Shown piece after piece: positions 49,961-57,866 of a stretch of 60,313 bases of DNA. This DNA comes from Chlamydiota bacterium (GTDB lineage: Bacteria > Chlamydiota > Chlamydiia > Chlamydiales > Rhabdochlamydiaceae). The stretch is taken from contig JABDCT010000006.1 in assembly GCA_013287985.1 (NCBI GenBank), positions 1 through 60,313 on the forward strand, written 5' to 3'. The notes under the pieces were generated by a model. It ran no database searches and was not told where the DNA came from. It was given only the letters and a program-made list of their open reading frames with translations. Numbering within the stretch: position 1 is the stretch's first letter; each line of letters begins with the position of its first letter. The translations under genes and the position numbers were made by a program.

Positions 49961-51306
49961 TTAAACACTACCATTTTATAGGAATTGGCGGAATCGGCAT
50001 GAGCGCACTTGCCCGGATCCTCTTGAGAAGAGGGGAGAAGGTGACTGGCAGCGACCTGGCTGCTTCTGCAACGGTCGCTTCCCTGCGTGCCGCAGGTGCT
50101 GAAATTTTCATCGGACACGCGCGCGAGAATGTGCAACACCCCGATGCAGTCGTCGTTTCGACGGACATCCCGGAAGACAATCCCGAATATCTCGCAACCC
50201 AAGAAGCCCACATTCCGATTTTACACCGCTCCGAACTGCTCGCGCAGCTCATGGAGGGATACGCTCCGCTACTCGTGACGGGAACGCATGGGAAAACGAC
50301 CACTTCTTCCCTGCTTGCCTATGTGCTCACCCAAGTGGGCCTCGACCCCACTTATGCGATTGGCGGGATCGTCCTTGGTCTCAAAACCAATGGCCACCAT
50401 GGAGAGGGCGCCTATTTCGTCGCAGAAGCGGATGAGAGCGACGGCTCCTTCTTGCACTACCCCTGTTTTGGCGCGATCATCACCAATCTCGAAAATGACC
50501 ATATGAACTATTGGAAAAGCGATGAGGCTCTCGATAAGGGGTTCAAGCAGTTCGCGAGTCAGGTCGCATCCCACGAGCATCTCTTCTGGTGCCGCGACGA
50601 CATGCGCCTCACCGCGCTACAGCTCGATGGCTATAGCTACGGATTTTCGGATGAAGCAGATCTAAAAGTGGATAATTTTCAGCAGCTCGGCTGGAAAATG
50701 GTCTTCGACCTCACGTTTCAGGACAACCATTACAGCGAGATCGAGATCCCTCTGATCGGCGCCCACAATGTACTCAATGCTGCAGCTGTCTTTGGCATGG
50801 GTCTTCAGCTCAATATCGAAGAAGAGCTCTTGCGCTCCGCACTCTCCACCTTCACGGGGGTAGGAAGACGCGTTGAGAAAAAAGGCAATTGCGGCGAAAT
50901 CGAGGTCTACGACGACTATGCCCACCATCCTACGGAGATTTTTGCCACTTTAAGAGCGCTCAAAACCGCGACGCATCCACGGCGCCTCGTCGTGGCCTTT
51001 CAGCCCCACCGCTACACACGCACGCGCGACTGCTTAGAGGAGTTTTCCGAAGCCTTCGAGTATGCCGATTCTGTCATTATCACCGATATTTACGCCGCGC
51101 GCGAACCGCCCATCCCTGGAATTACCGCACAGCTCATCCAGAAAGGGGTGAAAAAGCATCGCCCGCAAACGGAATATGTGGACCGCGCCTCTCTGCCTAA
51201 ATTTCTTGGCGGCTACCTAAAACCAGGCGATATCCTCATCACAATGGGTGCGGGTGATATTACCAATGTCGGACCCCTTGTTCTCGAGGAGCTCAAACAC
51301 AAGTGA
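49957..51306 (+). CDS. murC: UDP-N-acetylmuramate--L-alanine ligase
   Basis: First Mur ligase of the stem peptide. It has GIGGIGMSALARIL (7-20), P-loop GTHGKTTTSS (about 109), the EADESDGSFL segment, ITNLENDHMNY, YDDYAHHP and AFQPHRYTR. At 449 aa it is a stand-alone MurC. In Chlamydiaceae MurC is fused to D-Ala-D-Ala ligase (CT762), and that second domain is absent here. The next gene starts 4 bp before its end. Confidence 0.96.
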   Translation: MIKHYHFIGIGGIGMSALARILLRRGEKVTGSDLAASATVASLRAAGAEIFIGHARENVQHPDAVVVSTDIPEDNPEYLATQEAHIPILHRSELLAQLMEGYAPLLVTGTHGKTTTSSLLAYVLTQVGLDPTYAIGGIVLGLKTNGHHGEGAYFVAEADESDGSFLHYPCFGAIITNLENDHMNYWKSDEALDKGFKQFASQVASHEHLFWCRDDMRLTALQLDGYSYGFSDEADLKVDNFQQLGWKMVFDLTFQDNHYSEIEIPLIGAHNVLNAAAVFGMGLQLNIEEELLRSALSTFTGVGRRVEKKGNCGEIEVYDDYAHHPTEIFATLRALKTATHPRRLVVAFQPHRYTRTRDCLEEFSEAFEYADSVIITDIYAAREPPIPGITAQLIQKGVKKHRPQTEYVDRASLPKFLGGYLKPGDILITMGAGDITNVGPLVLEELKHK

Positions 51307-52199
51307 GGCGTTCACTCATCTGGATTTTCGCTTCTGCTCTCTTCACCGGTGGTCTAGGGTACCTCGCCCTGCAGCTTTATTTAGGGTGGGGAGGCAGTTC
51401 GAGCCCCGTCCCGATTAAAATCATCGTGCAGACGGGACCCCAGTGCGAAGCGCTGCAAACGACCTATCTCGCCGAACTGATGGAGCTGGCCGCTGATAAG
51501 CCGACGCCCAGCAAAGAGTTCAATTGTCAAAAAGCCGCCGCCAAACTGCGCTCATCTCCCGTCATCAAAGAAGCTGACGTGAGCCTCTTGCGCCCAGGGA
51601 TCGTCTATGTGGACTATGCCGTGCGTCAGCCTGTGGCATTTCTGGCAGACTGTCCCAATACGGCAATCGATGAGGTGGGCACGCCCTTTCCCTTAAGCCC
51701 CTTTTTTCCTCCGAAAAACCTTCCAGAGATCTTCTTGGGGCTGAAAGAAGCTCCCGAATGGAACCGCTCTCTAAAAAATGACAAACTTAAAGTAGCTTTT
51801 CAGATTCTCGACCTCTTTCAAGACCCCGCTTTTGAGGGGCCCTTTATCTTAAGGCGAGTGGACGTTTCACGCGCGCTCGAGCGCAGCTATGGCACGCGCG
51901 AAATCGTCCTTGTCATCGAAGATGAGATTAAAAAAGAGAAAGAGGTGCGCTGGATGATCCCGCGCATTCTGCGTTTGAGCGCGAAGGACTATTCCCAGGA
52001 GCTCGCGAATTTCCTTAAGCTGAGGCTCACGCTCCTGGAAAAAGAGCAAAGTCTTTGTCCTGAGCCCAAGGGGCATCAGACGCTCCTGTATTGCCCGCGC
52101 AAAGTCATAGATCTTCGCCTTTCCGACCTCGCCTTCGTACAGGAAAAATCCACCACAGAGATCACAGAGACCACAGAGAAAAAAAGAGAGAAAAAATAG
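51303..52199 (+). CDS. FtsQ/DivIB-like division protein
   Basis: A 298-aa bitopic membrane protein. A short cytoplasmic start and one helix (about 4-24) are followed by a POTRA-like domain (about 36-110) ending LRPGIVYVDYAVRQPVAFL, then AIDEVGTPFPL. This is the course of FtsQ/DivIB (V-x-R-x-P..I-x-V-x-E-R-x-P-x-A..D-x-x-G). Position directly after murC in a chlamydial mur operon supports it. The C-terminal TTEITETTEKKREKK is coded by an ACAGAGA repeat that forms the operon's terminator hairpin. It starts at GTG overlapping the murC stop. Confidence 0.8.
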   Translation: MRRSLIWIFASALFTGGLGYLALQLYLGWGGSSSPVPIKIIVQTGPQCEALQTTYLAELMELAADKPTPSKEFNCQKAAAKLRSSPVIKEADVSLLRPGIVYVDYAVRQPVAFLADCPNTAIDEVGTPFPLSPFFPPKNLPEIFLGLKEAPEWNRSLKNDKLKVAFQILDLFQDPAFEGPFILRRVDVSRALERSYGTREIVLVIEDEIKKEKEVRWMIPRILRLSAKDYSQELANFLKLRLTLLEKEQSLCPEPKGHQTLLYCPRKVIDLRLSDLAFVQEKSTTEITETTEKKREKK

Positions 52200-52243
52200 A
52201 ATTTTCTCCTTTTCCTCTATGTTCTCTGTGATGAATTTTTTTT
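52158..52243 (+). terminator. Long imperfect hairpin ending the mur/fts operon, overlapping the ftsQ-like 3' end
   Basis: ATCACAGAGACCACAGAGA (52161-52179) pairs with CCTCTATGTTCTCTGTGAT (52214-52232), and A-rich and T-rich stretches pair inside. A run of eight T follows (52236-52243). The left arm is made of ACAGAGA repeats lying within the coding region. Confidence 0.7.
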
Positions 52244-52336
52244 AAAAAATCCTATAGTCTACCAGCAGTTTAATTGTGAATAAATCGAGGGACGTGGTAA
52301 ATTCAGCCCTGAAAACGCAAATTGCGTGTAGTAAGT

Positions 52337-52567
52337 ATGAAAGAATTTTTTACATATCTCATTAAGAATCTCGTTGATCAACCCGATGCAGTCGAGATCC
52401 AAATCGTCGAAAACGAAAAAGGCACTCTGATCGAAGTCCGCGTCTCTCCAACAGATGTGGCTAAAGTTGTCGGACGGCAAGGCAGAATTATCAATTCTCT
52501 GCGCACGCTGGCAATGACGATCGGCGCCCGTTTCGGTCAGCGCGTTCGCCTTGAACTGGTCAACTAA
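52337..52567 (+). CDS. khpA: KH-domain RNA-binding protein KhpA
   Basis: A 76-aa single KH domain. MKEFFTYLIKNLVDQPD is the typical KhpA N terminus, and the RNA-binding GxxG is GRQG within VVGRQGRIINSLRTL. It probably acts with a KhpB partner on small RNAs and division. I start at ATG 52337; a frame start at 52322 adds five residues unlike the family. It is separate from the mur operon by the terminator. Confidence 0.92.
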   Translation: MKEFFTYLIKNLVDQPDAVEIQIVENEKGTLIEVRVSPTDVAKVVGRQGRIINSLRTLAMTIGARFGQRVRLELVN

Positions 52568-52570
52568 TCT

Positions 52571-52693
52571 GAACCTATCTCACTAAAGAGTTTCAGTCGA
52601 TTTTCGATTCAAATTGCAGGGGTCATGTTGGAGTTAATATTACCCCTGCAATTCGAATCCAAAATCGGCGAAAATCTTTAGTGAGATAGGTTC
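52571..52693. repeat. Palindromic element, copy 3 (123 bp, centre inverted)
   Basis: Outer arms GAACCTATCTCACTAAAGA and TCTTTAGTGAGATAGGTTC pair perfectly over 19 bp. The inner arms share TCGATTTTCGATTCAAATTG and GCAGGGG with copies 1 and 2. The loop TCATGTTGGAGTTAATATTA matches the reverse complement of the other copies' loop, so this copy sits in the opposite sense. The outer arms differ from those of copies 1 and 2. It lies between khpA and rsbV, both on the plus strand. Confidence 0.9.
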
Positions 52694-52749
52694 CTCTTCC
52701 CTATAAAAGCCTAAGGCGTTATTTTTTCGCTAAGAAAGGAAGGCTTATT

Positions 52750-53094
52750 GTGCTAGGCGTTAAGGTAAAAGTAGAAGAGAAAGAGGGAGCTGTTTTGATC
52801 CGATTGGAAGGACGCATTGATGCGGCATCCACTCCTGTATTGGAAAATAAGATCAGAGCTCTTTTAGACACAAAAGATCGCATCCTCTTCGACTTTGCAA
52901 AAGTCGATTATTTGAGTAGCGCAGGCTTGCGCCTGCTGCTTTCTGCGACCAAGAAATTGAAAAGTCGGGGTGGCCATCTGGTCTCTTGCAACATAGCGGA
53001 TGATGTAATGGAAATTATCAAAATGGCGGGGTTTGAACGCGTGCTGAGCATCTATTCAACCGAACAAGAAGCTCTTACAGCTCTTGGAAAATGA
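52750..53094 (+). CDS. rsbV: Anti-sigma factor antagonist (STAS, RsbV-type)
   Basis: A 114-aa STAS protein that frees a sigma factor or another target by binding an RsbW-type kinase. The phosphorylatable Ser is in VDYLSSAGLRLLLS (about 56-58). Start GTG 52750 follows AAGGAAGG by 7 nt, a strong site. Its stop overlaps the miaA start. Position next to miaA matches CT765/CT766. Confidence 0.92.
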   Translation: MLGVKVKVEEKEGAVLIRLEGRIDAASTPVLENKIRALLDTKDRILFDFAKVDYLSSAGLRLLLSATKKLKSRGGHLVSCNIADDVMEIIKMAGFERVLSIYSTEQEALTALGK

Positions 53095-54089
53095 ACACCA
53101 CTTTCAAACAATTCAGCGCGGGGACACTCCCGCTTCGTGAAAAAATCGCGACTCGTCCAAAGAAACCGCGCGTCATTGTATTAGCAGGGCCAACCTGCGT
53201 CGGCAAAACCAAACACTCTCTTCTTCTGGCCCGTCTTATGGGAGGGGAGATTATCTCCGCCGATTCGATGCAGGTCTACCGCGGACTCGATATCGGCACT
53301 GCCAAAGCAACGGCTCTAGAGCGCGCACAAGTTCCCCATCACTTAATCGACATCCGCGACCTCATCCAGAACTTTAATGTCGCCGACTTCTATGAAGAGG
53401 CGATGCGTGTCATCCACGCTGTTCTAGCCAAGGGACACGTCCCCATTGTAGTCGGGGGAACGGGCTTTTACATCCACTCTCTTATCTATGGCCCGCCGCA
53501 AGGACCTCCCTCCGTTCCTGAGGTGCGCCAGAAGCTCGAAGACGAGATGCGCGAAAAGGGGAGCACCATCCTCTACGACAGGTTAAAAGAACTCGATCCC
53601 GACTATGCCATGCAGATCACCCACAGCGACCGCCACAAAATCGTCCGCGCGCTCGAAATCATCTCCTTGACGAGCCGCAAGGTATCGGAGTTTCCCAAAA
53701 TGCAGGAGAGACAGGAGCAGATCGATTTCCGCTGCTGGTTTCTCTATCTGCCTAAGGAGATCCTCTATTCGTATATCGAGATGCGCTGTGATGAGATGAT
53801 TGCAGCGGGGCTGATCGAGGAGGTGCGCCAGATGCAGGACAAGGGGCTCCGCCAGAACACCTCTTCAGCGCAAGCAATCGGCTACCGCCAGTGCCTGGAA
53901 TTCCTGGATAGCGCGCAAACGCCCGACGATTTCGATGCCTTCGTCACGGCATTTAAACAAGCCTCCCGGCGCTACGCCAAGAGGCAATTCACCTGGTTCC
54001 GCAAAGAGCCGCTCTTCCGCTGGCTAAATATCGAAAACCTCTCAGTCGATCAAGCGGTGGCTTTAATCATACAAGATTATGAGACATAA
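53091..54089 (+). CDS. miaA: tRNA dimethylallyltransferase
   Basis: Adds the dimethylallyl group to A37 of tRNAs reading UNN codons. It has P-loop GPTCVGKT (about 33-40), ISADSMQVYRGLDIGTAK (about 57-74), and a later ARRYAKRQFTWFRK segment (about 294-307). The N terminus is some 20 residues longer than usual. Length 332 aa. ATG overlaps the rsbV stop by 4 bp. Confidence 0.95.
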   Translation: MNTTFKQFSAGTLPLREKIATRPKKPRVIVLAGPTCVGKTKHSLLLARLMGGEIISADSMQVYRGLDIGTAKATALERAQVPHHLIDIRDLIQNFNVADFYEEAMRVIHAVLAKGHVPIVVGGTGFYIHSLIYGPPQGPPSVPEVRQKLEDEMREKGSTILYDRLKELDPDYAMQITHSDRHKIVRALEIISLTSRKVSEFPKMQERQEQIDFRCWFLYLPKEILYSYIEMRCDEMIAAGLIEEVRQMQDKGLRQNTSSAQAIGYRQCLEFLDSAQTPDDFDAFVTAFKQASRRYAKRQFTWFRKEPLFRWLNIENLSVDQAVALIIQDYET

Positions 54090-54789
54090 CTGCAGTAAAC
54101 AGCAGGAGTTCACCTGTTACCTTGTCTTCCAGATCTCTCAAAGTAGTATTTGGACGCGCAGAATACTGCACAAAATGTTCGCCTACACGACGCTCATATA
54201 GTGTGAGGGGGGACAGGCATTTTTCGATCTTTTCCAACTCTTCACGACCATGACCAAAAGCGAGTAGCTCCATTTCAAGGTAATATTTAGCTGTAGGCAT
54301 CATTTTAAAGCGTCCGAGTAAAATCGTGTATTCTTGAGCTATTCTCTCCTGGGGCGTCTTGATTGACATGTAGTTGCCTTGAAATTCTGCGAGTTTGCCT
54401 TCAAAAAAACCATTCATGCGAACCTGAGCAGCCTTTGCAAACTCCGCCTTTGCATCTGCTACAGTAAAGCCTTGATTTACTTTACTTTTGATGAAAATTT
54501 CTTTAGCGCCTAGAACGTTACTGCCCTCTTTAAGAACTTCCCCCAAAAGCGAGTTGAACTGTGCCAGACATTGAAAGTGCCAATTCACATCATTGGACAC
54601 CGTATTCCAATAATCATATATCGTTTTTTGCTCTTCGCCAGTAAGACCCTTAGTCGCCGCCCTGACCATCATTTCGTCGCACATAATGTGGAGGTTGATG
54701 TTTCCGGGATTAGTGAAAAAGAGAGTATTGACTTCATCAATAGAAATAGGTGCTTGGGAAGAAAAATGTTGAATAGATGGTGCAGCCAT
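54067..54789 (-). CDS. Hypothetical helical protein
   Basis: A 240-aa protein from ATG 54789, chosen because GAGG lies 6 nt upstream; a frame start at 54852 has none. Composition is almost entirely helical (MCDEMMVRAATKGLTGEEQK, then AKAEFAKAAQVRMNGFFEGK), without signal peptide or membrane helix. No family recognised. Possibly a secreted effector, given the isolated A+T-richer setting, but nothing proves it. It overlaps miaA convergently by 23 bp. Confidence 0.7.
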   Translation of the reverse strand: MAAPSIQHFSSQAPISIDEVNTLFFTNPGNINLHIMCDEMMVRAATKGLTGEEQKTIYDYWNTVSNDVNWHFQCLAQFNSLLGEVLKEGSNVLGAKEIFIKSKVNQGFTVADAKAEFAKAAQVRMNGFFEGKLAEFQGNYMSIKTPQERIAQEYTILLGRFKMMPTAKYYLEMELLAFGHGREELEKIEKCLSPLTLYERRVGEHFVQYSARPNTTLRDLEDKVTGELLLFTAVMSHNLV

Positions 54790-54845
54790 AAATACCTCAA
54801 ATTGTGGTTTTGGTGAAACATTGTACACATAGAACGAATTACTCG

Positions 54846-54875
54846 TTGGCAAAATCTTCTTCTAAGAGGTAGAAT
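54846..54875 (+). promoter_or_regulatory. Promoter of the 54887 gene
   Basis: TTGGCA, an 18-bp spacer and TAGAAT, ending 11 nt before the ATG; no ribosome site is visible. Confidence 0.5.
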
Positions 54876-54886
54876 CTTTTAACACT

Positions 54887-56236
54887 ATGACTGAAGAACA
54901 AGCCCCCATTCCATTAGAAGAAAAACCCGCCAAGAAGCAGCCCGCTCCCTCAAAAGCGTTTAAAGCTTTTCAGAGTGCAGTTGAAGCAGAGAGTGCACTT
55001 GAGCAGAAAATACGCCTGGCGCTCGATTTTATGCGCGCATCCCTGACAGGGGAGAGGGTCGTGTTTCGCGACTTTTGGCAAGCCCAGCGCCTCTGCCTTG
55101 CGCTGTTTAAAGAAAATCTTGCTGCCCCGCTCCGTACGACTCTTTGGAACGAGTATATTCAGCTCGCACAAGAGGTGCGCAGACTCAAAGAAGTCGCCGA
55201 CGAGCAGTCCTCTTTTGCCGAAGAGCAGATCGATCTCGCTCTGAAAGCAGTGGAAGAAGATCTCGCATCGGCAGAGCAGAAGCTCGCTCAGATCGCTCCT
55301 GTAGAGTTTCCGGCAAATTCTGCTGTTCTTGCAGAAAATAGTGAATTTTTCCGCACCACTCAGCAGCGCATCGAACTATTTGGCCAGCTCGGCGCGCGTT
55401 TGCAGCAGCTGCGCAAAGAGATCCTTAAGAGCCCCTTGCGTGCACCGGTTAAACAGAAACTGCTCGCCCGTTTGGACCAAGTGGGCAATACAGTCTTTCC
55501 TGAGCGCAAAGCCTTGATCCAAAAGCTCTCCGAATCATTTGCGCAAGCAGTAAAGGGCTTTATCGACATGAATTTTGGCGCCCAGAGATCTAAACAGCCC
55601 TTCTACGTCATGAAAGATGAGATACGCGCCCTTCAGGCGGCAAGCAAAATGCTGACGGTATCCAGTCAGATCTTTCATGAGACGAGACAGTCGCTCAGCG
55701 AGTGCTGGGATCAGATCAAAGTGAAAGAAGAGCAGGCGAAAAAAGTGCGCCTTGAAAAGCGCGCCCAAGCGGAAAAGACAGAAAAAGTGGAAAAAGAGGA
55801 GCCCAAGCGTCCGGAAAGACCTGCGCCGCCTCCTTCTGCGCTGCCCCAGCTCCAAGAGGAGATCGAAGCCCTCGAAAACAGAGAAGAGGATGTCGAGAGT
55901 ACAGCTGCCGCTCTTCTGCAGAAAATCCATGCAGACAAAGGTCTGTCTAAGATCGATAAGTTGATGCTCTCTTGCCGCGTAGAAGAGCTCGTCGATCGCT
56001 CGTTTGAAAAAAGCGAGCCCGAAGATCTCGCAGCATTTGTCCTGCAAATGAAAGCGCGCGTCAAACAGATCAAAGATGCACTCGAGCTCCATCGCAAGGT
56101 CGCAGGCGGCTCGAATCTCAATTTTGCCGAATCGATGCTCTACCAAGAACTGATCGAACGCGAAAAAAATCGTCTCGATCAATTAGACGCTCTGCGCTAT
56201 ACGCTGGAAGAAAAGCTCTATGAAAGACAGCGTTAG
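54887..56236 (+). CDS. Coiled-coil protein (CT768 position)
   Basis: A 449-aa, mostly alpha-helical, charged protein. A Pro/Lys-rich start is followed by helices (about 20-290), a basic/Pro-rich hinge (RPERPAPPP near 307-315), and a second helical block. No membrane helix. The first domain holds long amphipathic helices with EEDLASAEQKLAQ. Position between miaA and rsfS matches the uncharacterised CT768 of C. trachomatis, so it is probably a conserved chlamydial protein. It overlaps the HAD gene by 17 bp. Confidence 0.8.
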   Translation: MTEEQAPIPLEEKPAKKQPAPSKAFKAFQSAVEAESALEQKIRLALDFMRASLTGERVVFRDFWQAQRLCLALFKENLAAPLRTTLWNEYIQLAQEVRRLKEVADEQSSFAEEQIDLALKAVEEDLASAEQKLAQIAPVEFPANSAVLAENSEFFRTTQQRIELFGQLGARLQQLRKEILKSPLRAPVKQKLLARLDQVGNTVFPERKALIQKLSESFAQAVKGFIDMNFGAQRSKQPFYVMKDEIRALQAASKMLTVSSQIFHETRQSLSECWDQIKVKEEQAKKVRLEKRAQAEKTEKVEKEEPKRPERPAPPPSALPQLQEEIEALENREEDVESTAAALLQKIHADKGLSKIDKLMLSCRVEELVDRSFEKSEPEDLAAFVLQMKARVKQIKDALELHRKVAGGSNLNFAESMLYQELIEREKNRLDQLDALRYTLEEKLYERQR

Positions 56237-56873
56237 CATCAGTGCATTTGATCTGGATTACACCTTGATCAAGGGTAATAGCAGCGCCAATTTTTGCCGC
56301 TTTCTCTACAAAGAGAAGGTGCTGCCTTTTTCTGCGCTCATGCACTCCGGACTATACTATTTTCGCTACCATCTCTTTGGCATGTCGCTGAAAGATCTCC
56401 ACCAAAGTACTTTTGAATGGATCTTGCGCGGTAAGTCTCTAGAGCTTTTGGAGCACTACGCCGACCGCTTCGTCAATGAGTATCTTATGCACGGTCTCTA
56501 TATGCCCGCTTTCGAACGCTTGAAACAAGCGCAGCAGCTCGGACACTATACGATGATTCTCTCCAACTCGCCCAGCTTTCTCGTTAAACGCTTTGCTAAA
56601 TGCTTAGGCGTGCAAGAATTTCGCGCTACCGAATATGCTGTCGATGAGGAGAAGCGCCTCGCTGCAATCGATCACATTTTCGAGGGCGAGGACAAAGCCT
56701 CTCACTTAGAAAAGATCGTAGCCAAACTGGGGATCATTCGCCAGCAGGTCACCGCTTATTCAGATAGCATTTTGGACCTGGCTTTCCTGCAAGCGGCCGG
56801 TCACGCCATCGCCGTCAATCCCGACCGCAAATTACGCGCCTTCTCTCTGAAAAATCAGTGGGGGATCATTTGA
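56220..56873 (+). CDS. HAD-IB family phosphatase
   Basis: Haloacid-dehalogenase-type phosphohydrolase (217 aa). It has the nucleophile motif FDLDYTL (10-16), motif II ILSNSPS (about 113-119), a Lys in EDKASH (about 160), and motif IV YSDSILDLAFL (about 180-190). The large helical cap (25-100) is of the SerB/CicA type. Substrate unknown. Its TGA stop overlaps the nadD start as TTGA. Confidence 0.88.
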   Translation: MKDSVSISAFDLDYTLIKGNSSANFCRFLYKEKVLPFSALMHSGLYYFRYHLFGMSLKDLHQSTFEWILRGKSLELLEHYADRFVNEYLMHGLYMPAFERLKQAQQLGHYTMILSNSPSFLVKRFAKCLGVQEFRATEYAVDEEKRLAAIDHIFEGEDKASHLEKIVAKLGIIRQQVTAYSDSILDLAFLQAAGHAIAVNPDRKLRAFSLKNQWGII

Positions 56874-57433
56874 GTAAATTTGGGTTTCTCGGTGGCAGTT
56901 TTGATCCGATCCATTTCGGTCACCTCAATCTAGCCATCCAGATGCTCGAAAAAAGGAAGCTGGATAAGATCTTTTTCTGCCCCGCTTTTCGGTCACCGCA
57001 TAAAGAGTCAACAGTGGCTCTCCCGCAAGATCGATTGGCCATGGTTAAACTGGCTATTGCACCCATTCCGCAATTTGAACTGCTCGACTGGGAAGCCATC
57101 AAGGTAGAGCCCTCATACACCATCGACACGATCCGCGCACTCGCCAAGAGCCGCCCGGACGCGCTCATTCATCTCATTCTAGGTGACGATCAGCTTCCAG
57201 GTCTTGACCAGTGGAAAGAGATCGATACGCTACTCAGAATGGCGCCGCCTTATATAGGAACGCGTCATAGCGCCTCGCTGCCCCCTCAGCTCAAGGAAGG
57301 ATTTACCCCAATCCCCATCATGGAAATCAGCAGCACCCAGCTGCGCGAGCGGCTTTCAAAAAGAAAGTACTGCGGCCATCTCGTCCCTGCAAAAGTCCTA
57401 GACTACATTGAGGCTAAAAACCTATACTTGTAG
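56870..57433 (+). CDS. nadD: Nicotinate-mononucleotide adenylyltransferase
   Basis: Makes deamido-NAD from nicotinate mononucleotide. It has GGSFDPIHFGHL (7-18), LGDDQLPGLDQWK (about 101-113) and ISSTQLRERL (about 154-163). I start at TTG 56870, which overlaps the HAD stop as TTGA and follows a GGGGGAT ribosome site; a GTG at 56858 would add four residues. Length 187 aa. Confidence 0.93.
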   Translation: MSKFGFLGGSFDPIHFGHLNLAIQMLEKRKLDKIFFCPAFRSPHKESTVALPQDRLAMVKLAIAPIPQFELLDWEAIKVEPSYTIDTIRALAKSRPDALIHLILGDDQLPGLDQWKEIDTLLRMAPPYIGTRHSASLPPQLKEGFTPIPIMEISSTQLRERLSKRKYCGHLVPAKVLDYIEAKNLYL

Positions 57434-57437
57434 CCCC

Positions 57438-57785
57438 ATGCAAGACGAAATTATTCATTTTATTGGTCAAACTATTTTTGACAAAAAAGGCTCTAACATC
57501 TTAGCTCTCGATGTCAGGGGTATTTCAACTTTAACTGATTATGTCATCATCGCTGAGGGGATGGTCGATCGCCATGTTATCGCCATGGCCCACGAGCTGA
57601 TGAAGGTGCTAAAAGAAAGGGGCGAAAAAGCGCTCTTTGTTGAAGGTCTTTCCAATGGGGACTGGGTCGTTCTCGACTACGGCGCCTATATGATCCATCT
57701 CTTTATGCCCGGCATACGCGATCTGTACCGCTTAGAGGATATCTATCGCGAAGGCAAAATTATCGACTTAGCTATCAAAGTTTAA
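57438..57785 (+). CDS. rsfS: Ribosomal silencing factor RsfS (Iojap)
   Basis: Binds L14 of the 50S subunit and blocks subunit joining under starvation. It has LDVRGISTLTDYVIIAEG (about 25-42), HVIAMAHELMKVL, and GDWVVLDYGAYMIHLF (about 75-90). Length 115 aa from ATG 57438, 4 bp after nadD. The nadD-rsfS pairing is common. Confidence 0.95.
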   Translation: MQDEIIHFIGQTIFDKKGSNILALDVRGISTLTDYVIIAEGMVDRHVIAMAHELMKVLKERGEKALFVEGLSNGDWVVLDYGAYMIHLFMPGIRDLYRLEDIYREGKIIDLAIKV

Positions 57786-57810
57786 TTTTTTTTCGGGCAC
57801 GTTTGTGCAG

Positions 57811-57839
57811 TTGCATGGATAGAAAGTCTCGGGTATACT
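57811..57839 (+). promoter_or_regulatory. fabF promoter
   Basis: TTGCAT, a 17-bp spacer and TATACT; about 27 nt lie between the -10 box and the fabF ATG. Close to the vegetative consensus. Confidence 0.65.
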
Positions 57840-57866
57840 TTTCACAGATAAATTTTATATAGCGAT

